Below are positions 26,291 through 35,628 of a DNA stretch of 64,000 nt, in pieces. The notes beneath the pieces were generated by a model. It did no database searches, was not told the origin of the DNA, and saw only the letters and a program-made list of their open reading frames with translations. The stretch is from Pistricoccus aurantiacus (GTDB taxonomy: Bacteria; Pseudomonadota; Gammaproteobacteria; Pseudomonadales; Halomonadaceae), in contig NZ_CP042382.1 in assembly GCF_007954585.1 (NCBI RefSeq), positions 186,001 through 250,000 on the forward strand, given 5' to 3'. Each line of letters starts with the position of its first letter. The stretch's first letter is position 1. Made by a program: the position numbers and the translations under genes.

Positions 26291-27232
26291 CTACCCCTCG
26301 ACCCACAGGAAACGCTCTTTCGACAGCTCGCTCTCTCCATCCCAGCGGTAGGCACATAGCTTGCCCTCGCCAGTGCTCTGCGTGTGGCCCGCGGCGATAC
26401 TGTAGTCCAGGCAGGCGATATAGCGATTGAGCGGTTCCGGTTCGCCGGTCAGCCAGTAATGGCCGACGAACAGCGGCTTGTCGCCGGCATAGCCGGGCAA
26501 GATGTCTTCCGGAACCGGACAGGTGGGCATGGCCTCGAGCTGGTCGGCGGGCACCATGGCCAGGTCACGATAGCTCAGCTGCTCCAGCGTCCACCAGCGG
26601 GGGCGAATATGATGGCGCGGGTTACCGTCCTTATCATGGAACTCGTATCCCCTGGGCAGCCGGATTTCCAGACCCTTGACGACGGTTTCCAGCGCGTCGA
26701 ACGGGGCGGAATCCTTGCGACATAGCGCGGGCCAGGCGTCCGGCAGGATGCGCTGTTGCTCGTCCATGTAGTCACTGAGGACCCACAGCGACGGCGGGTG
26801 CCAGCAGGCGTGGATCACCCGCAGGCCATCGAGATCCAGGTACAGCGGCAGGGTCTTGAACCAGGCAATATGCTCGCGGTGAAGTGGACTATTCTTTTCG
26901 ACCTGATCGAGATACGCCTGATGCTGGCGCTGGTTCTTTGGAATATGCGGACGTAGATACTCGCCGGAGGATTCCGGGTCTTCCGTCGCCCAGGCCACGG
27001 CATTGAATTCGTGATTGCCCATCACCGCCAGGGCCTGACCGGCCTCGACCATGGCCTTGGCGATCGCCACGGTTTCCACCTGCTCTGGCCCGCGATCGAC
27101 GAAATCGCCGAGAAAAATCACTTGGCGCACCGGGTGTTGCCAGACGCCCTCCCGCTCGGTGTAACCCAGCTTGCTCAGCAGCTGCTTGAGAGAGGTGGCA
27201 TAACCGTGAATATCGCCGATCAGATCGTACAT
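26291..27232 (-). CDS. Calcineurin-like metallophosphoesterase (PrpE/ApaH-like)
   Basis: A 313-residue phosphoesterase with the full metal-binding set: GDIHG (6-10), GDFVDRG (42-48), GNHE (72-75) and downstream histidines in VIHACWHPP and FVGHYW. The motifs fit the PPP-type group that includes ApaH and PrpE (dinucleoside tetraphosphatases) and protein phosphatases. The substrate is unknown. It is the last gene of a four-gene minus-strand cluster headed by small unknown proteins and divergent from a WYL regulator. No signal peptide; cytosolic. Confidence 0.82.
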   Translation of the reverse strand: MYDLIGDIHGYATSLKQLLSKLGYTEREGVWQHPVRQVIFLGDFVDRGPEQVETVAIAKAMVEAGQALAVMGNHEFNAVAWATEDPESSGEYLRPHIPKNQRQHQAYLDQVEKNSPLHREHIAWFKTLPLYLDLDGLRVIHACWHPPSLWVLSDYMDEQQRILPDAWPALCRKDSAPFDALETVVKGLEIRLPRGYEFHDKDGNPRHHIRPRWWTLEQLSYRDLAMVPADQLEAMPTCPVPEDILPGYAGDKPLFVGHYWLTGEPEPLNRYIACLDYSIAAGHTQSTGEGKLCAYRWDGESELSKERFLWVEG

Positions 27233-27251
27233 GTTGCCTCTTTAATTTAAG

Positions 27252-27905
27252 TTATTGGTCGTCCGCCGCCGGTTGCGCGGTGATTTCTTTATGGCCAACC
27301 CGTAGCGAGGCGCGGCTGGGTACTCCACCTTGCCAACCGCCCAGTACCTGGCCGAAGGGATCGATTTCGATAGCGGCGTCTCTAGCATGGAAGAACAGGA
27401 AGCGCTTGGCGGTGCCCCAGATTCTTACATCGCCGTCGGTTTCCGCCATGAATTGGCGTACGCGCCGCCGGGCTTCTTCGATTTGCTCGTGCCATGGCCT
27501 GCGCCAGAATCCCTTGGGAAATTTCAGGTGTCGCATCGGCTCGCAAACCGCTAGAGCGAAAATCGCCGTGCCCGGACGATCCGAGCGCTTGAAGCCGGTA
27601 TCGATAAAAATGTAGGGCTTGAAGGCATTCCGCTCTTCCCTCAGCCATTGCTGACGCGCGTCGATGGTCGGCAGATAATCCGCTTCGTCCAGGCCGAGTG
27701 CCTCGCAGAGCGCACAGAGAAAGGCCCGACTACCGAAACGAAAGTCAAAGCCACCGCTGGTCAGGCCCAGATCGGGATCGGCCAGCACCTTCTGCAGACG
27801 ATGAATCGCGGTTTCCCTAGGCTTTGGGTAGCCCATTTGCAGCAACAGTTCCGATTCGGGAACCGGCGCCGCCCGGCGCTGCAGCTCCGCACGCAATTTT
27901 TCCAT
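27252..27905 (-). CDS. Unknown 217-aa protein in the WYL-linked cluster
   Basis: Start ATG 27905 has a GGGAGG site seven bases upstream; a longer frame of 36 more codons is rejected. The protein is soluble. LLLQMGYPKPRETAIHRLQKV at residues ~20-40 looks like a DNA-binding or helical adaptor segment; the middle contains PYIFIDTGFKRSDRPGTAIF and WGTAKRFLFFHARDAAIEID. No family is recognised. It lies 19 bases upstream of the phosphoesterase on the same strand, so it is probably co-expressed with it. Confidence 0.6.
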   Translation of the reverse strand: MEKLRAELQRRAAPVPESELLLQMGYPKPRETAIHRLQKVLADPDLGLTSGGFDFRFGSRAFLCALCEALGLDEADYLPTIDARQQWLREERNAFKPYIFIDTGFKRSDRPGTAIFALAVCEPMRHLKFPKGFWRRPWHEQIEEARRRVRQFMAETDGDVRIWGTAKRFLFFHARDAAIEIDPFGQVLGGWQGGVPSRASLRVGHKEITAQPAADDQ

Positions 27906-27946
27906 CGTAGCCTCCCGGCTGTCCGATCGCGTCAGGTCGTAGAACG

Positions 27947-28186
27947 CTAATTTGCAAGGCGACGACACAGTGCCGGCACATCGATACGCTTGGCAAGCAC
28001 CTCCCCGAACCATTCGCCGAAAGTGTGACGCAGCGACTTCTCCAGCGACTGGCCTTGTTCACGCTTCGACAGGATATCCTCGGCAATCGCATCATACTCA
28101 TCGAAGCAGTCATTTTCCTTGCAGCAGGTATCCATGGGATCGGCATCGAACAAGGCACAAGACAGCTGCTCGGCAGTCAGCGGCAT
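27947..28186 (-). CDS. Small unknown protein with a cysteine pair
   Basis: A 79-residue acidic protein starting at ATG 28186, preceded by a good AAGGAG site. It contains DTCCKENDCFDEYDAIAED (about 19-37) with three cysteines in close spacing, which could bind metal, then two predicted helices. The family is not recognised. It lies between the 147-aa and 217-aa unknowns of the same operon (gaps 11 and 41 bases). Confidence 0.6.
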   Translation of the reverse strand: MPLTAEQLSCALFDADPMDTCCKENDCFDEYDAIAEDILSKREQGQSLEKSLRHTFGEWFGEVLAKRIDVPALCRRLAN

Positions 28187-28197
28187 GACAAGCTCCT

Positions 28198-28641
28198 TCA
28201 GGCAGCGGTGGGTTGATCCAGGGGTGAGCACGGCGAATTCCGACTGGCGATCCCGGATTTCAGTTTGAAGAACAGATACTCATCCTCGATGACCTGCAGG
28301 TCGTAATCGAATCGCTCAGCCAGGTCGCGGGCAACCCGCGCGTAGATCCAGTCGCGGCGTCCGGACCGGGCGCTAAACGAAAAGATGTTCGGTCGGGTGC
28401 TACCGAGCCAGGAATAAATCCGCAGCAACACCTGACGATAGACACGCAGCGGATAGCGGGTCACGCCAATATCCCCGGTAATACTCGGCTCGATGTCCCA
28501 ATCATCCACGGAGTCAAACGGGTCATAAGTCCATGACTGGTAGGCGGCGTTAGCCCCACCCACGATGGCGAAGGTAATTTCGTGACACTCATCAGCGCGG
28601 ACTTCATACACGAGCTGATCGATCGTAAAGCGCTCTTTCAT
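28198..28641 (-). CDS. Unknown 147-aa protein, first gene of the WYL-divergent cluster
   Basis: A 147-residue soluble protein with a strong GGAG-like site before ATG 28641. Visible stretches: FTIDQLVYEVRADECHEITF, GGANAAYQSWTYDPFDSVDD, and ARVARDLAERFDYDLQVIED near the end. No known family is recognised. As first gene opposite the WYL regulator (207-base gap) it is the probable direct target of that regulator. Confidence 0.6.
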   Translation of the reverse strand: MKERFTIDQLVYEVRADECHEITFAIVGGANAAYQSWTYDPFDSVDDWDIEPSITGDIGVTRYPLRVYRQVLLRIYSWLGSTRPNIFSFSARSGRRDWIYARVARDLAERFDYDLQVIEDEYLFFKLKSGIASRNSPCSPLDQPTAA

Positions 28642-28848
28642 GGTTGGATCTCCTGCCGTGCGACGTCATACCATGAGCATAGCCTTGCCATGCGACAGAC
28701 CGTGTCGCTTATTGCCGCCGCCTGAAGCAATCCTGCTGGATGTCACCGGGATAGAGCGTCCAGGCCCGGCATTGAGCCTCACCGCTGGTGAGTTGGCAGG
28801 CGTACCGTTACGTTCCCCCTCACACCTTGGCCATCGAATGGAGCGTTC

Positions 28849-29874
28849 ATGTCGGAGATTCGTGAGACCCTGTTTCGCTACCTGACCCTGCTGCAGCTGA
28901 TCCCACGCAGTCCTGGTCGCATATCGACGCCGGTCTTGCTGGAGAAGCTGCAGGAACGTGGCTTTCAGATCGAAGCCCGATCGCTGCAGCGCGATCTGCG
29001 TGACAAGCTCGCCCTGCATTTCCCTCTGATCTGCGACGACGACAGCAAACCTTATCGCTGGTACTTCGACCGGGAGTTTCACTGCAACCTGCCGGCCCTC
29101 GATGTACCCAGCGCCTTGACCCTGGTGCTCGCCGAGGAGTACCTGCGCGGGCTGCTGCCACCGGTCGTGATCGGCCAGCTTGCCCCTCAGTTCTCCGATG
29201 CCAGACGGCTGCTGGACGACATGGAACGCAATGGGCTAAGTCAGTGGGCCAAGCGCGTGCGGGCGATACCCAACGGCAAGGCTCTGTTGCCCGCCCAACT
29301 CGAGGAGAGCACCTGGCAGAGCGTGGCCCAGGCGCTGCTGGAAAAGAAGGCTCTTGATGTGACGTACCTATCGCGCAGCAGGGAAGTACGCAAGACTTTC
29401 ACGCTGCACCCGCAAGGCCTGGTGAGCCGCCACAGCGTGACCTACCTGCTGGCCACCGTGAACGACTATGACGATGTCCGTCAGTTCGCCCTGCAGCGGA
29501 TTGAAGCCGTCGCTTTAAGCAATAACGCGTGGCGCGAGTCTAAGGGCTTCGACCTGGACGACTACATCAGCAGCGGTGCCTTTGGCTACCCGCAGGGAAG
29601 CGGCAATGTCCGACTGGTAGCGCATGTCGAACCCCAGGTCGCTTGGCTACTGGCCGAGACGCCGCTGGCCGAACGCCAAACTTTGACGCTGCTTTCCGGC
29701 ACCGATTGGCAGCAGCTGGAGGCCGAGGTCCCGAACGATCAACAGACGCTGTGGTGGTTGAGGGGAATGGGCGCTAGCGTGGATATCATCGAACCTCAGG
29801 CATGGCGTGACGACATTCGGATCAATGCGGAGAAGATTCTGTCGCGTTTCAACAAGGAGCCCGCAGGTGCATGA
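28849..29874 (+). CDS. WYL-domain transcriptional regulator
   Basis: A 341-residue regulator. The N-terminal winged helix (FRYLTLLQLIPRSPGRISTP, SLQRDLRD; about 8-60) should bind DNA. The WYL-type ligand domain occupies about 165-230 (LDVTYLSRSREVRKTFTLHP, VSRHSVTYLLATVNDYDDVR, FALQRIEAV), followed by a C-terminal extension. WYL regulators often repress defence or nucleotide-stress loci and respond to nucleic-acid ligands. A GGAG site lies six bases before ATG 28849. It is divergent from the four-gene cluster ending with the phosphoesterase. The stop overlaps the start of an IS3 relic. Confidence 0.85.
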   Translation: MSEIRETLFRYLTLLQLIPRSPGRISTPVLLEKLQERGFQIEARSLQRDLRDKLALHFPLICDDDSKPYRWYFDREFHCNLPALDVPSALTLVLAEEYLRGLLPPVVIGQLAPQFSDARRLLDDMERNGLSQWAKRVRAIPNGKALLPAQLEESTWQSVAQALLEKKALDVTYLSRSREVRKTFTLHPQGLVSRHSVTYLLATVNDYDDVRQFALQRIEAVALSNNAWRESKGFDLDDYISSGAFGYPQGSGNVRLVAHVEPQVAWLLAETPLAERQTLTLLSGTDWQQLEAEVPNDQQTLWWLRGMGASVDIIEPQAWRDDIRINAEKILSRFNKEPAGA

Positions 29875-30068
29875 TCGATCAGAACAGACAGAGCTATGCG
29901 GTGCAGCACCTGTATCGGGGGTTAGGGGTAAGTCGTAGTAGCTATCAAGCCCGGCGTGACCGGGATAGAACGCTCAGCGAAAAGGGCCAACAGCTGTTGG
30001 AGCAAATCAAAATGACGGCGGACTGCCACCGAATGTCGCAGAGATGTAGTACTGGAAAGCTCAAATGA
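29871..30068 (+). pseudogene. IS3-family OrfB transposase N-terminal relic
   Basis: A 65-codon frame whose first ~45 residues (AVQHLYRGLGVSRSSYQARR, LLEQIKM) match the start of IS3-type OrfB (helix-turn-helix-like segment before the integrase core). The DDE core is absent and the frame degenerates after about 30020. There are no recognisable terminal inverted repeats. It is a remnant of an insertion beside the WYL gene. Confidence 0.6.
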
Positions 30069-30186
30069 CGGTGGCCTGAAACGCTATGCTACTACAGATC
30101 TTGTGAAGGTTGCATGCGCAGAACCGAGTCGCGACGCTGCATCAACGCGCGTATAACGACTTATCCTGGAATAAGATTATGAGAAC

Positions 30187-31431
30187 ATGCAGCACGAACC
30201 GTTTTTCACCCTGAATTCTTATCATGTCGCTCTGGCAGTCGTCGGCGCGATCGTGATTCTTGCGCGTTGGCTGCCGCGCCTGATATCCAAACGTGAACCG
30301 GTGGCGGCTCCGCTCATGATCCTTTTCGGTGCGGGGGCCACATTATTGATACCGGGTCTGCCGGTGCTGCCGGATCCGCGCCAGGCGCCTCTGCCTTGGG
30401 AACTGGTGAGCGAACTGACCGTCATCGTGGCCCTGTTCGCCGCAGGCATGCGCATCGACAGCTTACGGCCATGGAAAAAATGGCAGCCGACGTTGCGGAT
30501 GCTTGCCATCGCGATGCCGTTGACCATTCTCGCGGTTGCATTGTTGGGCGTCGGGTTTGCCGGGCTGACCGTGGCCGGCGCGATCCTTCTGGGTGCTGTG
30601 CTGGCGCCCACGGATCCGGTTCTGGCATCGGATGTGCAAGTTGGTCCGCCACACGAGGGCTTGGAACATCCCGTACGCTTCACCCTGACGACAGAAGCCG
30701 GCCTGAACGACGGGCTGGCGTTTCCGTTTGTCTATCTCGGGCTGATCGTGGCCGCTGAAGGGTTGAACCCCACCGCCTGGGCGCTGGACTGGATTTTATG
30801 GGATGTTCTTTACCGGATCGTTCTGGGCGCTGTCATGGGTTGGCTCAGCGGCAAGGCGCTTGGCTACATTCTTTTTATCGTGCCCAGAGGCTCTCTTCTA
30901 GCCGAAACCAGTTCAGGGGTGATCGCATTTGCCGCAGTGCTGCTGTGCTATGGCGCGACCGAGCTGGTCGAAGGGTATGGCTTTATCGCTGTCGCGATTC
31001 TCGGGCTGACCTTGCGCCGGATAGAAGAGGAACACCATTTCCACCGCCGCCTGCACGATTTCTGCGAATCCATCGAGGACGCGCTTACCGCGCTACTGCT
31101 TGTCGCCCTGGGCAGTGTCCTTCCAATTTTGTTAGCGGATCTGAGTTGGACACATTTCGTTGTAGCCGTTGTACTGCTTGCGATAATTCGCCCTGTCTCA
31201 GGATGGATTGCGCTGCTGGAAACCGACCTCGATCATCGCAGCCGGGCAGTGGTTTCGATCTATGGGGTACGGGGCATCGGCTCGATTTATTACCTGTGCT
31301 ACGCGGGGAATCATCTGGAATTCGTCAACGAGAACCAGCTTTGGTCGCTGGTTGGTCTGGTTATTCTTGTGTCGACAATCGTGCACGGTTTCAGCGTTGG
31401 CTGGGCGATGGACAGGTTAAGTAAAGATTGA
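30187..31431 (+). CDS. CPA1-type Na+(K+)/H+ antiporter
   Basis: A 414-residue inner-membrane protein with about 11-12 hydrophobic segments. Typical CPA1 signatures are APTDPVLASDVQVG (about 139-152) and TTEAGLNDGLAFPFVY (about 178-193) with the ion-binding Asp. GVRGIGSIYYLCYA (about 361-374) near the C-terminus is also conserved in the family. It exchanges cytoplasmic Na+ or K+ for protons, important in a halophile. It lacks a long C-terminal tail. It stands alone between an IS relic and a gene-poor stretch. Confidence 0.85.
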   Translation: MQHEPFFTLNSYHVALAVVGAIVILARWLPRLISKREPVAAPLMILFGAGATLLIPGLPVLPDPRQAPLPWELVSELTVIVALFAAGMRIDSLRPWKKWQPTLRMLAIAMPLTILAVALLGVGFAGLTVAGAILLGAVLAPTDPVLASDVQVGPPHEGLEHPVRFTLTTEAGLNDGLAFPFVYLGLIVAAEGLNPTAWALDWILWDVLYRIVLGAVMGWLSGKALGYILFIVPRGSLLAETSSGVIAFAAVLLCYGATELVEGYGFIAVAILGLTLRRIEEEHHFHRRLHDFCESIEDALTALLLVALGSVLPILLADLSWTHFVVAVVLLAIIRPVSGWIALLETDLDHRSRAVVSIYGVRGIGSIYYLCYAGNHLEFVNENQLWSLVGLVILVSTIVHGFSVGWAMDRLSKD

Positions 31432-31943
31432 CACCGCGAATGGATGTCGCGCTTTTTTGAGGCAAATACCCTGCCTGAATACCTGTCCCAATATAGAACT
31501 GGTCCTGGAAGAAACACGGCGGTCTCAATGACCAAGTGCATATATGGTCTCCTCCCGGCTTGCAAGGCCTCAGGCTGAAGAAAGGGACAGGTTGGCTTTC
31601 ATATATCCGGCCTGTTGTTGAAGCCTGAGGCTTCTGGCCTTGATGAGACATTCGCGCATACCGTCCTTATCAACACTTCGGCATTGGCTGCCTCTGCACT
31701 TGCCAGGTTTCTAGTATGCCGGTCTGACCTGTTTTTCATCGTGCCTGTTGCCTACGCAACCTTGGAATTGGAGAGCTGCTACCTCGTCTCGGAAGATTAT
31801 AATTCCAGCATCCAAAATAGATGAGTGAGTTCATCACTCTGGTGACGAGCGTGGAGGTGAAAACCGGTCTGGATGATTGAGCTCGTTCCTTATGCGAGCC
31901 GCATCAAGTGCCAGGGGCGGCTCCATGCGCCACGCTAGCACCC
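31432..31943. other. Gene-poor stretch between antiporter and toxin-antitoxin pair
   Basis: About 510 bases with no gene I can support. It holds a 10-bp perfect inverted repeat (31567-31576 with 31622-31631), an 8-bp one (31482-31489 with 31584-31591), and a short relic at 31842-31905 related to the 3' end of the fragment at 26010-26230. The look is of decayed mobile or acquired DNA. Confidence 0.5.
31842..31880 (+). pseudogene. Tiny 3' relic related to 26192-26230
   Basis: A dozen codons reading VTSVEVKTGLDD then TGA, matching APSVEMETSLKG then TGA at 26230. The similarity continues about 25 bases past the stop. It shows that two related copies of one unidentified gene once lay in this segment. 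It has no coding capacity now. Confidence 0.4.
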
Positions 31944-32246
31944 CTACGGCGCTTGGGTCAGGTCGTGGAATTGAACCCCGGTCGCCTTGATGACAGTAAT
32001 AAGGGTCTTGAGCGTTGGGTTGCCGGTGCGCGACAGGGCGCGGTACAGGCTTTCGCGTGATACCTTCGCCCGCTCGGCAATCGCGGCCATGCCGCCTTGC
32101 GCCTCGACCACATGGCGCAGCGCCATCAGAAAGGCCGGCTCCCCGCCTTCCTCATCCAACTCGTTGAACGCCGCGCGCAGATAGACGGCGGCCATATCGG
32201 GGTCGTTGCGCAGCATCTCGATAACCGCATCATCGTGGCTTTTCAT
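31944..32246 (-). CDS. HI1420-type addiction-module antitoxin
   Basis: A 100-residue antitoxin. The C-terminal part (GGMAAIAERAKVSRESLYRAL, then NPTLKTLITVIKATGVQ) is a helix-turn-helix domain of the HigA/HI1420 antidote type; the N-terminal part (MLRNDPDMAAVYLRAAFNE) is the usual toxin-contacting helix pair. It follows the toxin with a 4-base overlap, the reverse of the classical antitoxin-first order but normal for this family. It should repress its own promoter through the palindrome at 32587. Confidence 0.85.
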   Translation of the reverse strand: MKSHDDAVIEMLRNDPDMAAVYLRAAFNELDEEGGEPAFLMALRHVVEAQGGMAAIAERAKVSRESLYRALSRTGNPTLKTLITVIKATGVQFHDLTQAP

Positions 32247-32575
32247 GCCTTGGTCCTCCTTCGATAATCAGCCAGAAACGCTTGCGCTTGCGCAATGTCG
32301 GCGGCTTGGCGCTTCTTGCTGCCTCCTATCAACAGCATGACCAGGCGCTGGCCTATTCTGGCATAGTAAACACGGTAGCCAGGACCATAGTCGATTCGCA
32401 GCTCCATCACTCCTTCACCCACGGTCTTTGCATCGCCAGCGTTTCCAGCGGCCAAGCGGTTGAGACGGGTCAGCACGCGCATCGCTGCGTGCCGATTCCT
32501 GTGCTTGGTGGCGTCCAGCCAAGCTTGAAAGGGATCGTGGCCATCGGTGGTTAGGTAGTGCGTAAGCTCTATCAT
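32243..32575 (-). CDS. RelE/HigB-type toxin (HI1419/Gp49 family)
   Basis: A 110-residue toxin of the RelE/ParE superfamily, Gp49/HI1419 branch: DPFQAWLDATKHRNRHAAM, GVMELRIDYGPGYRVYYARI and VMLLIGGSKKRQAADIAQA. Family members cleave mRNA at the ribosome. ATG 32575 is chosen because it gives the family's usual N-terminus and lies just below the operator palindrome. The frame continues upstream through the tRNA and is not coding there. It is the first gene of a two-gene operon with its antitoxin, next to tRNA-Leu. Confidence 0.85.
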   Translation of the reverse strand: MIELTHYLTTDGHDPFQAWLDATKHRNRHAAMRVLTRLNRLAAGNAGDAKTVGEGVMELRIDYGPGYRVYYARIGQRLVMLLIGGSKKRQAADIAQAQAFLADYRRRTKA

Positions 32576-32586
32576 GGAAGAATATT

Positions 32587-32602
32587 GTAGCTTAAAAGCT
32601 AC
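32587..32602. promoter_or_regulatory. Palindromic operator of the toxin-antitoxin operon
   Basis: GTAGCTTAAAAGCTAC: two perfect 7-bp arms around AA, 11 bases upstream of the toxin start. On the minus strand it overlaps a plausible -10 (TACAAT, 32585-32590). Both position and symmetry fit autorepression by the antitoxin's helix-turn-helix. Confidence 0.65.
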
Positions 32603-32726
32603 ATCATGACAGGCTCGTATGACATCGGGCCCGGTTGCTAAACCTGAATTCAGCTTTCTGCGACCAGGCACTAAACGAGGCGAAAACGAAAGGGAGGAAA
32701 ACGAAGCTAAGTAACTGATTTGTAAG

Positions 32727-32813
32727 TGGTGCCGGTGGTCGGACTCGAACCGACACACTGTTTCCAGCGGCGGATTTTGAATCCGCTGCGTCTACCAATT
32801 CCGCCACACCGGC
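32727..32813 (-). tRNA. tRNA-Leu(CAA)
   Basis: An 87-nt gene with encoded CCA (32727-32729). The acceptor stem pairs GCCGGTG with CACCGGC; the anticodon stem GCGGA/TCCGC encloses TTCAAAA with anticodon CAA, reading UUG. A long variable arm (typical of Leu) and the T loop GTTCGAGTC are present. A -35/-10 promoter lies just upstream. Its 3' end is repeated in degenerate form at 16072-16117, so it may be the intact end of an integration site. Confidence 0.95.
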
Positions 32814-32823
32814 AACGGGCAGC

Positions 32824-32851
32824 ATTATACGTAGCCGCCGCTCTAGGTCAA
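32824..32851 (-). promoter_or_regulatory. Sigma-70 promoter of tRNA-Leu
   Basis: On the minus strand: TTGACC (32846-32851), 16-base spacer, perfect TATAAT (32824-32829), ten bases before the tRNA 5' end. A GC-rich stretch follows the -10, as is usual in stringently controlled tRNA promoters. Confidence 0.8.
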
Positions 32852-32955
32852 TCACTGACGCAGGGTCTGACGATCGCTCAAGATAACTGACTTGCCGACG
32901 ACAAGCCGGTATCCTGTGCGCGCCGTGAAACAAGCCAGTCGAGTCGATGATTCCC

Positions 32956-33984
32956 ATGCAGCGCGCCGATTTTCATTACGACCTCCCCGAGGAACTGATC
33001 GCCCGCTACCCCAGCGAGCGGCGCAGCGATTGTCGTCTGCTGTGCGTGGCGGGGGAGTCGGGCACGCTGAGCCATCGACACTTCACCGATCTGCTCGACC
33101 TGCTCGAGCCCGGCGATCTGCTGGTGTTCAACGACACTCGGGTGATTCCCGCACGGCTGCATGGCGTTAAAGCCAGCGGCGGACGGGTGGAAATGCTGCT
33201 CGAACGGCCCCTGGATGCCTGGCGTGGCCTGGCGCACCTGCGGTCCAGCAAGTCGCCGAAACCCGGCACCGAGCTGGTTTTCGAAGGCGATATCCATGCG
33301 GTTGTCGAGGGCCGCCGGGGCGCACTGTTCGAACTGCGCTTTCTCGGCGACACGCCCTTGATCGAGCTGCTAGAGCGTCACGGTCACATGCCGCTGCCGC
33401 CCTATATCACTCGGGAGGATGAGCTTTCCGATCGAGAACGCTACCAGACGGTCTACGCAAGACAGGACGGCGCCGTGGCGGCGCCCACCGCGGGGCTGCA
33501 TTTCGACGAAGCCATGCTTGCCGCGCTCGAAGAAAAGGCCGTGGAGAGCGCCTTCGTGACCCTGCATGTGGGCGCCGGCACCTTTCAGCCGGTACGCGCG
33601 GAGGATATTCGCGATCACCAGATGCACAGCGAATGGATCGACGTCAGCGAAACCGTCTGTCGCCAAGTGCGCACCGCCAAGGCACGAGGCAAGCGTGTCA
33701 TCGCCGTGGGAACCACCAGCGTGCGCTGCCTGGAAACCGCCAGCGCCACTGGCGAGATAGCACCCTACCAGGGCGACACGGATATCTTTATCTATCCGGG
33801 CTATGAATGGCGCTGCGTTGACGGCCTGATCACCAATTTCCATTTGCCGGAATCGACTCTGCTGATGCTGGTGGCTTCTTTTGCCGGGTTCGAGACGGTA
33901 ATGGGGGCTTACCAGGAAGCGGTGGCGCAGCGGTATGCGTTTTTCAGCTACGGTGATGCGATGCTCTTGACTCGCCGGGTCTGA
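32956..33984 (+). CDS. queA: tRNA preQ1-34 ribosyltransferase-isomerase QueA
   Basis: A 342-residue enzyme that transfers and isomerises the ribosyl part of SAM onto preQ1 in tRNA, forming epoxyqueuosine. Conserved blocks: [57 protein letters not shown]-like [14 protein letters not shown], and [16 protein letters not shown] 32956 gives the usual N-terminus; an ATG nine bases earlier is possible. It starts the queA-tgt-yajC-secD-secF series, divergent from tRNA-Leu. Confidence 0.93.
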   Translation: MQRADFHYDLPEELIARYPSERRSDCRLLCVAGESGTLSHRHFTDLLDLLEPGDLLVFNDTRVIPARLHGVKASGGRVEMLLERPLDAWRGLAHLRSSKSPKPGTELVFEGDIHAVVEGRRGALFELRFLGDTPLIELLERHGHMPLPPYITREDELSDRERYQTVYARQDGAVAAPTAGLHFDEAMLAALEEKAVESAFVTLHVGAGTFQPVRAEDIRDHQMHSEWIDVSETVCRQVRTAKARGKRVIAVGTTSVRCLETASATGEIAPYQGDTDIFIYPGYEWRCVDGLITNFHLPESTLLMLVASFAGFETVMGAYQEAVAQRYAFFSYGDAMLLTRRV

Positions 33985-35154
<1,170 letters not shown>

Positions 35155-35184
35155 TTCTCAATCACCTTCAGGAGACTTTCTCCC

Positions 35185-35514
35185 ATGCTGGACTTCTTCA
35201 TCTCCGCAGCCCACGCGGAAGGCGGCGCGCCCGGAGGCGGCGGCATCGCCCAGATCGTCATGCTGGTCGGCTTCGTCGTCATCTTCTACTTCCTGCTCTG
35301 GCGTCCCCAGGCCAAGCGTGCCAAGCAGCACAAGCAGCTGATCAGCGGCCTGTCCACCGGCGACGAAGTGGTGATCGGCGGCGGCTTGACCGGGCGTGTC
35401 ACCAAGGTCAGCGACGAATTCATCAGCATGGAAATCGCCCAGGGCACCGAAGTCAACGTACAGAAGAATGCCGTGGCGGCGGTTCTGCCCAAGGGCACTC
35501 TCAAATCCATCTGA
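35185..35514 (+). CDS. yajC: Sec translocon accessory protein YajC
   Basis: A 109-residue single-pass inner-membrane protein: a short periplasmic N-terminus, one membrane helix (IAQIVMLVGFVVIFYFLLW, about 29-47), then a cytoplasmic domain (LSTGDEVVIGGGLTGRVTKV) of fixed family pattern. It associates with SecDF. An AGGAG site precedes the ATG. It is followed by two intercistronic hairpins before secD. Confidence 0.92.
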   Translation: MLDFFISAAHAEGGAPGGGGIAQIVMLVGFVVIFYFLLWRPQAKRAKQHKQLISGLSTGDEVVIGGGLTGRVTKVSDEFISMEIAQGTEVNVQKNAVAAVLPKGTLKSI

Positions 35515-35532
35515 TTTTGCTTCCAACCGTCT

Positions 35533-35602
35533 GACGCGGAGTTCGCCGCTCCGCGTCGCGGCATCTCGTGAAGACGCCTCGACTTTCTTTACCGGCGTCT
35601 TC
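35533..35602 (+). promoter_or_regulatory. Two perfect hairpins between yajC and secD
   Basis: Hairpin 1 has 9-bp perfect arms 35533-35541 and 35549-35557 (loop 7). Hairpin 2 has 9-bp perfect arms 35570-35578 and 35594-35602 (loop 15), ending 27 bases before the secD start. There is no T-run, so an mRNA-processing or attenuation role is likelier than intrinsic termination. The function is inferred. Confidence 0.5.
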
Positions 35603-35628
35603 GCCATGTTAGACAAGGCAGGCCCTGC

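Noticed and set aside
31615-31824. A 69-codon frame in the gap after the antiporter
   Set aside because: It begins inside an inverted repeat, lacks a ribosome site and resembles no family.
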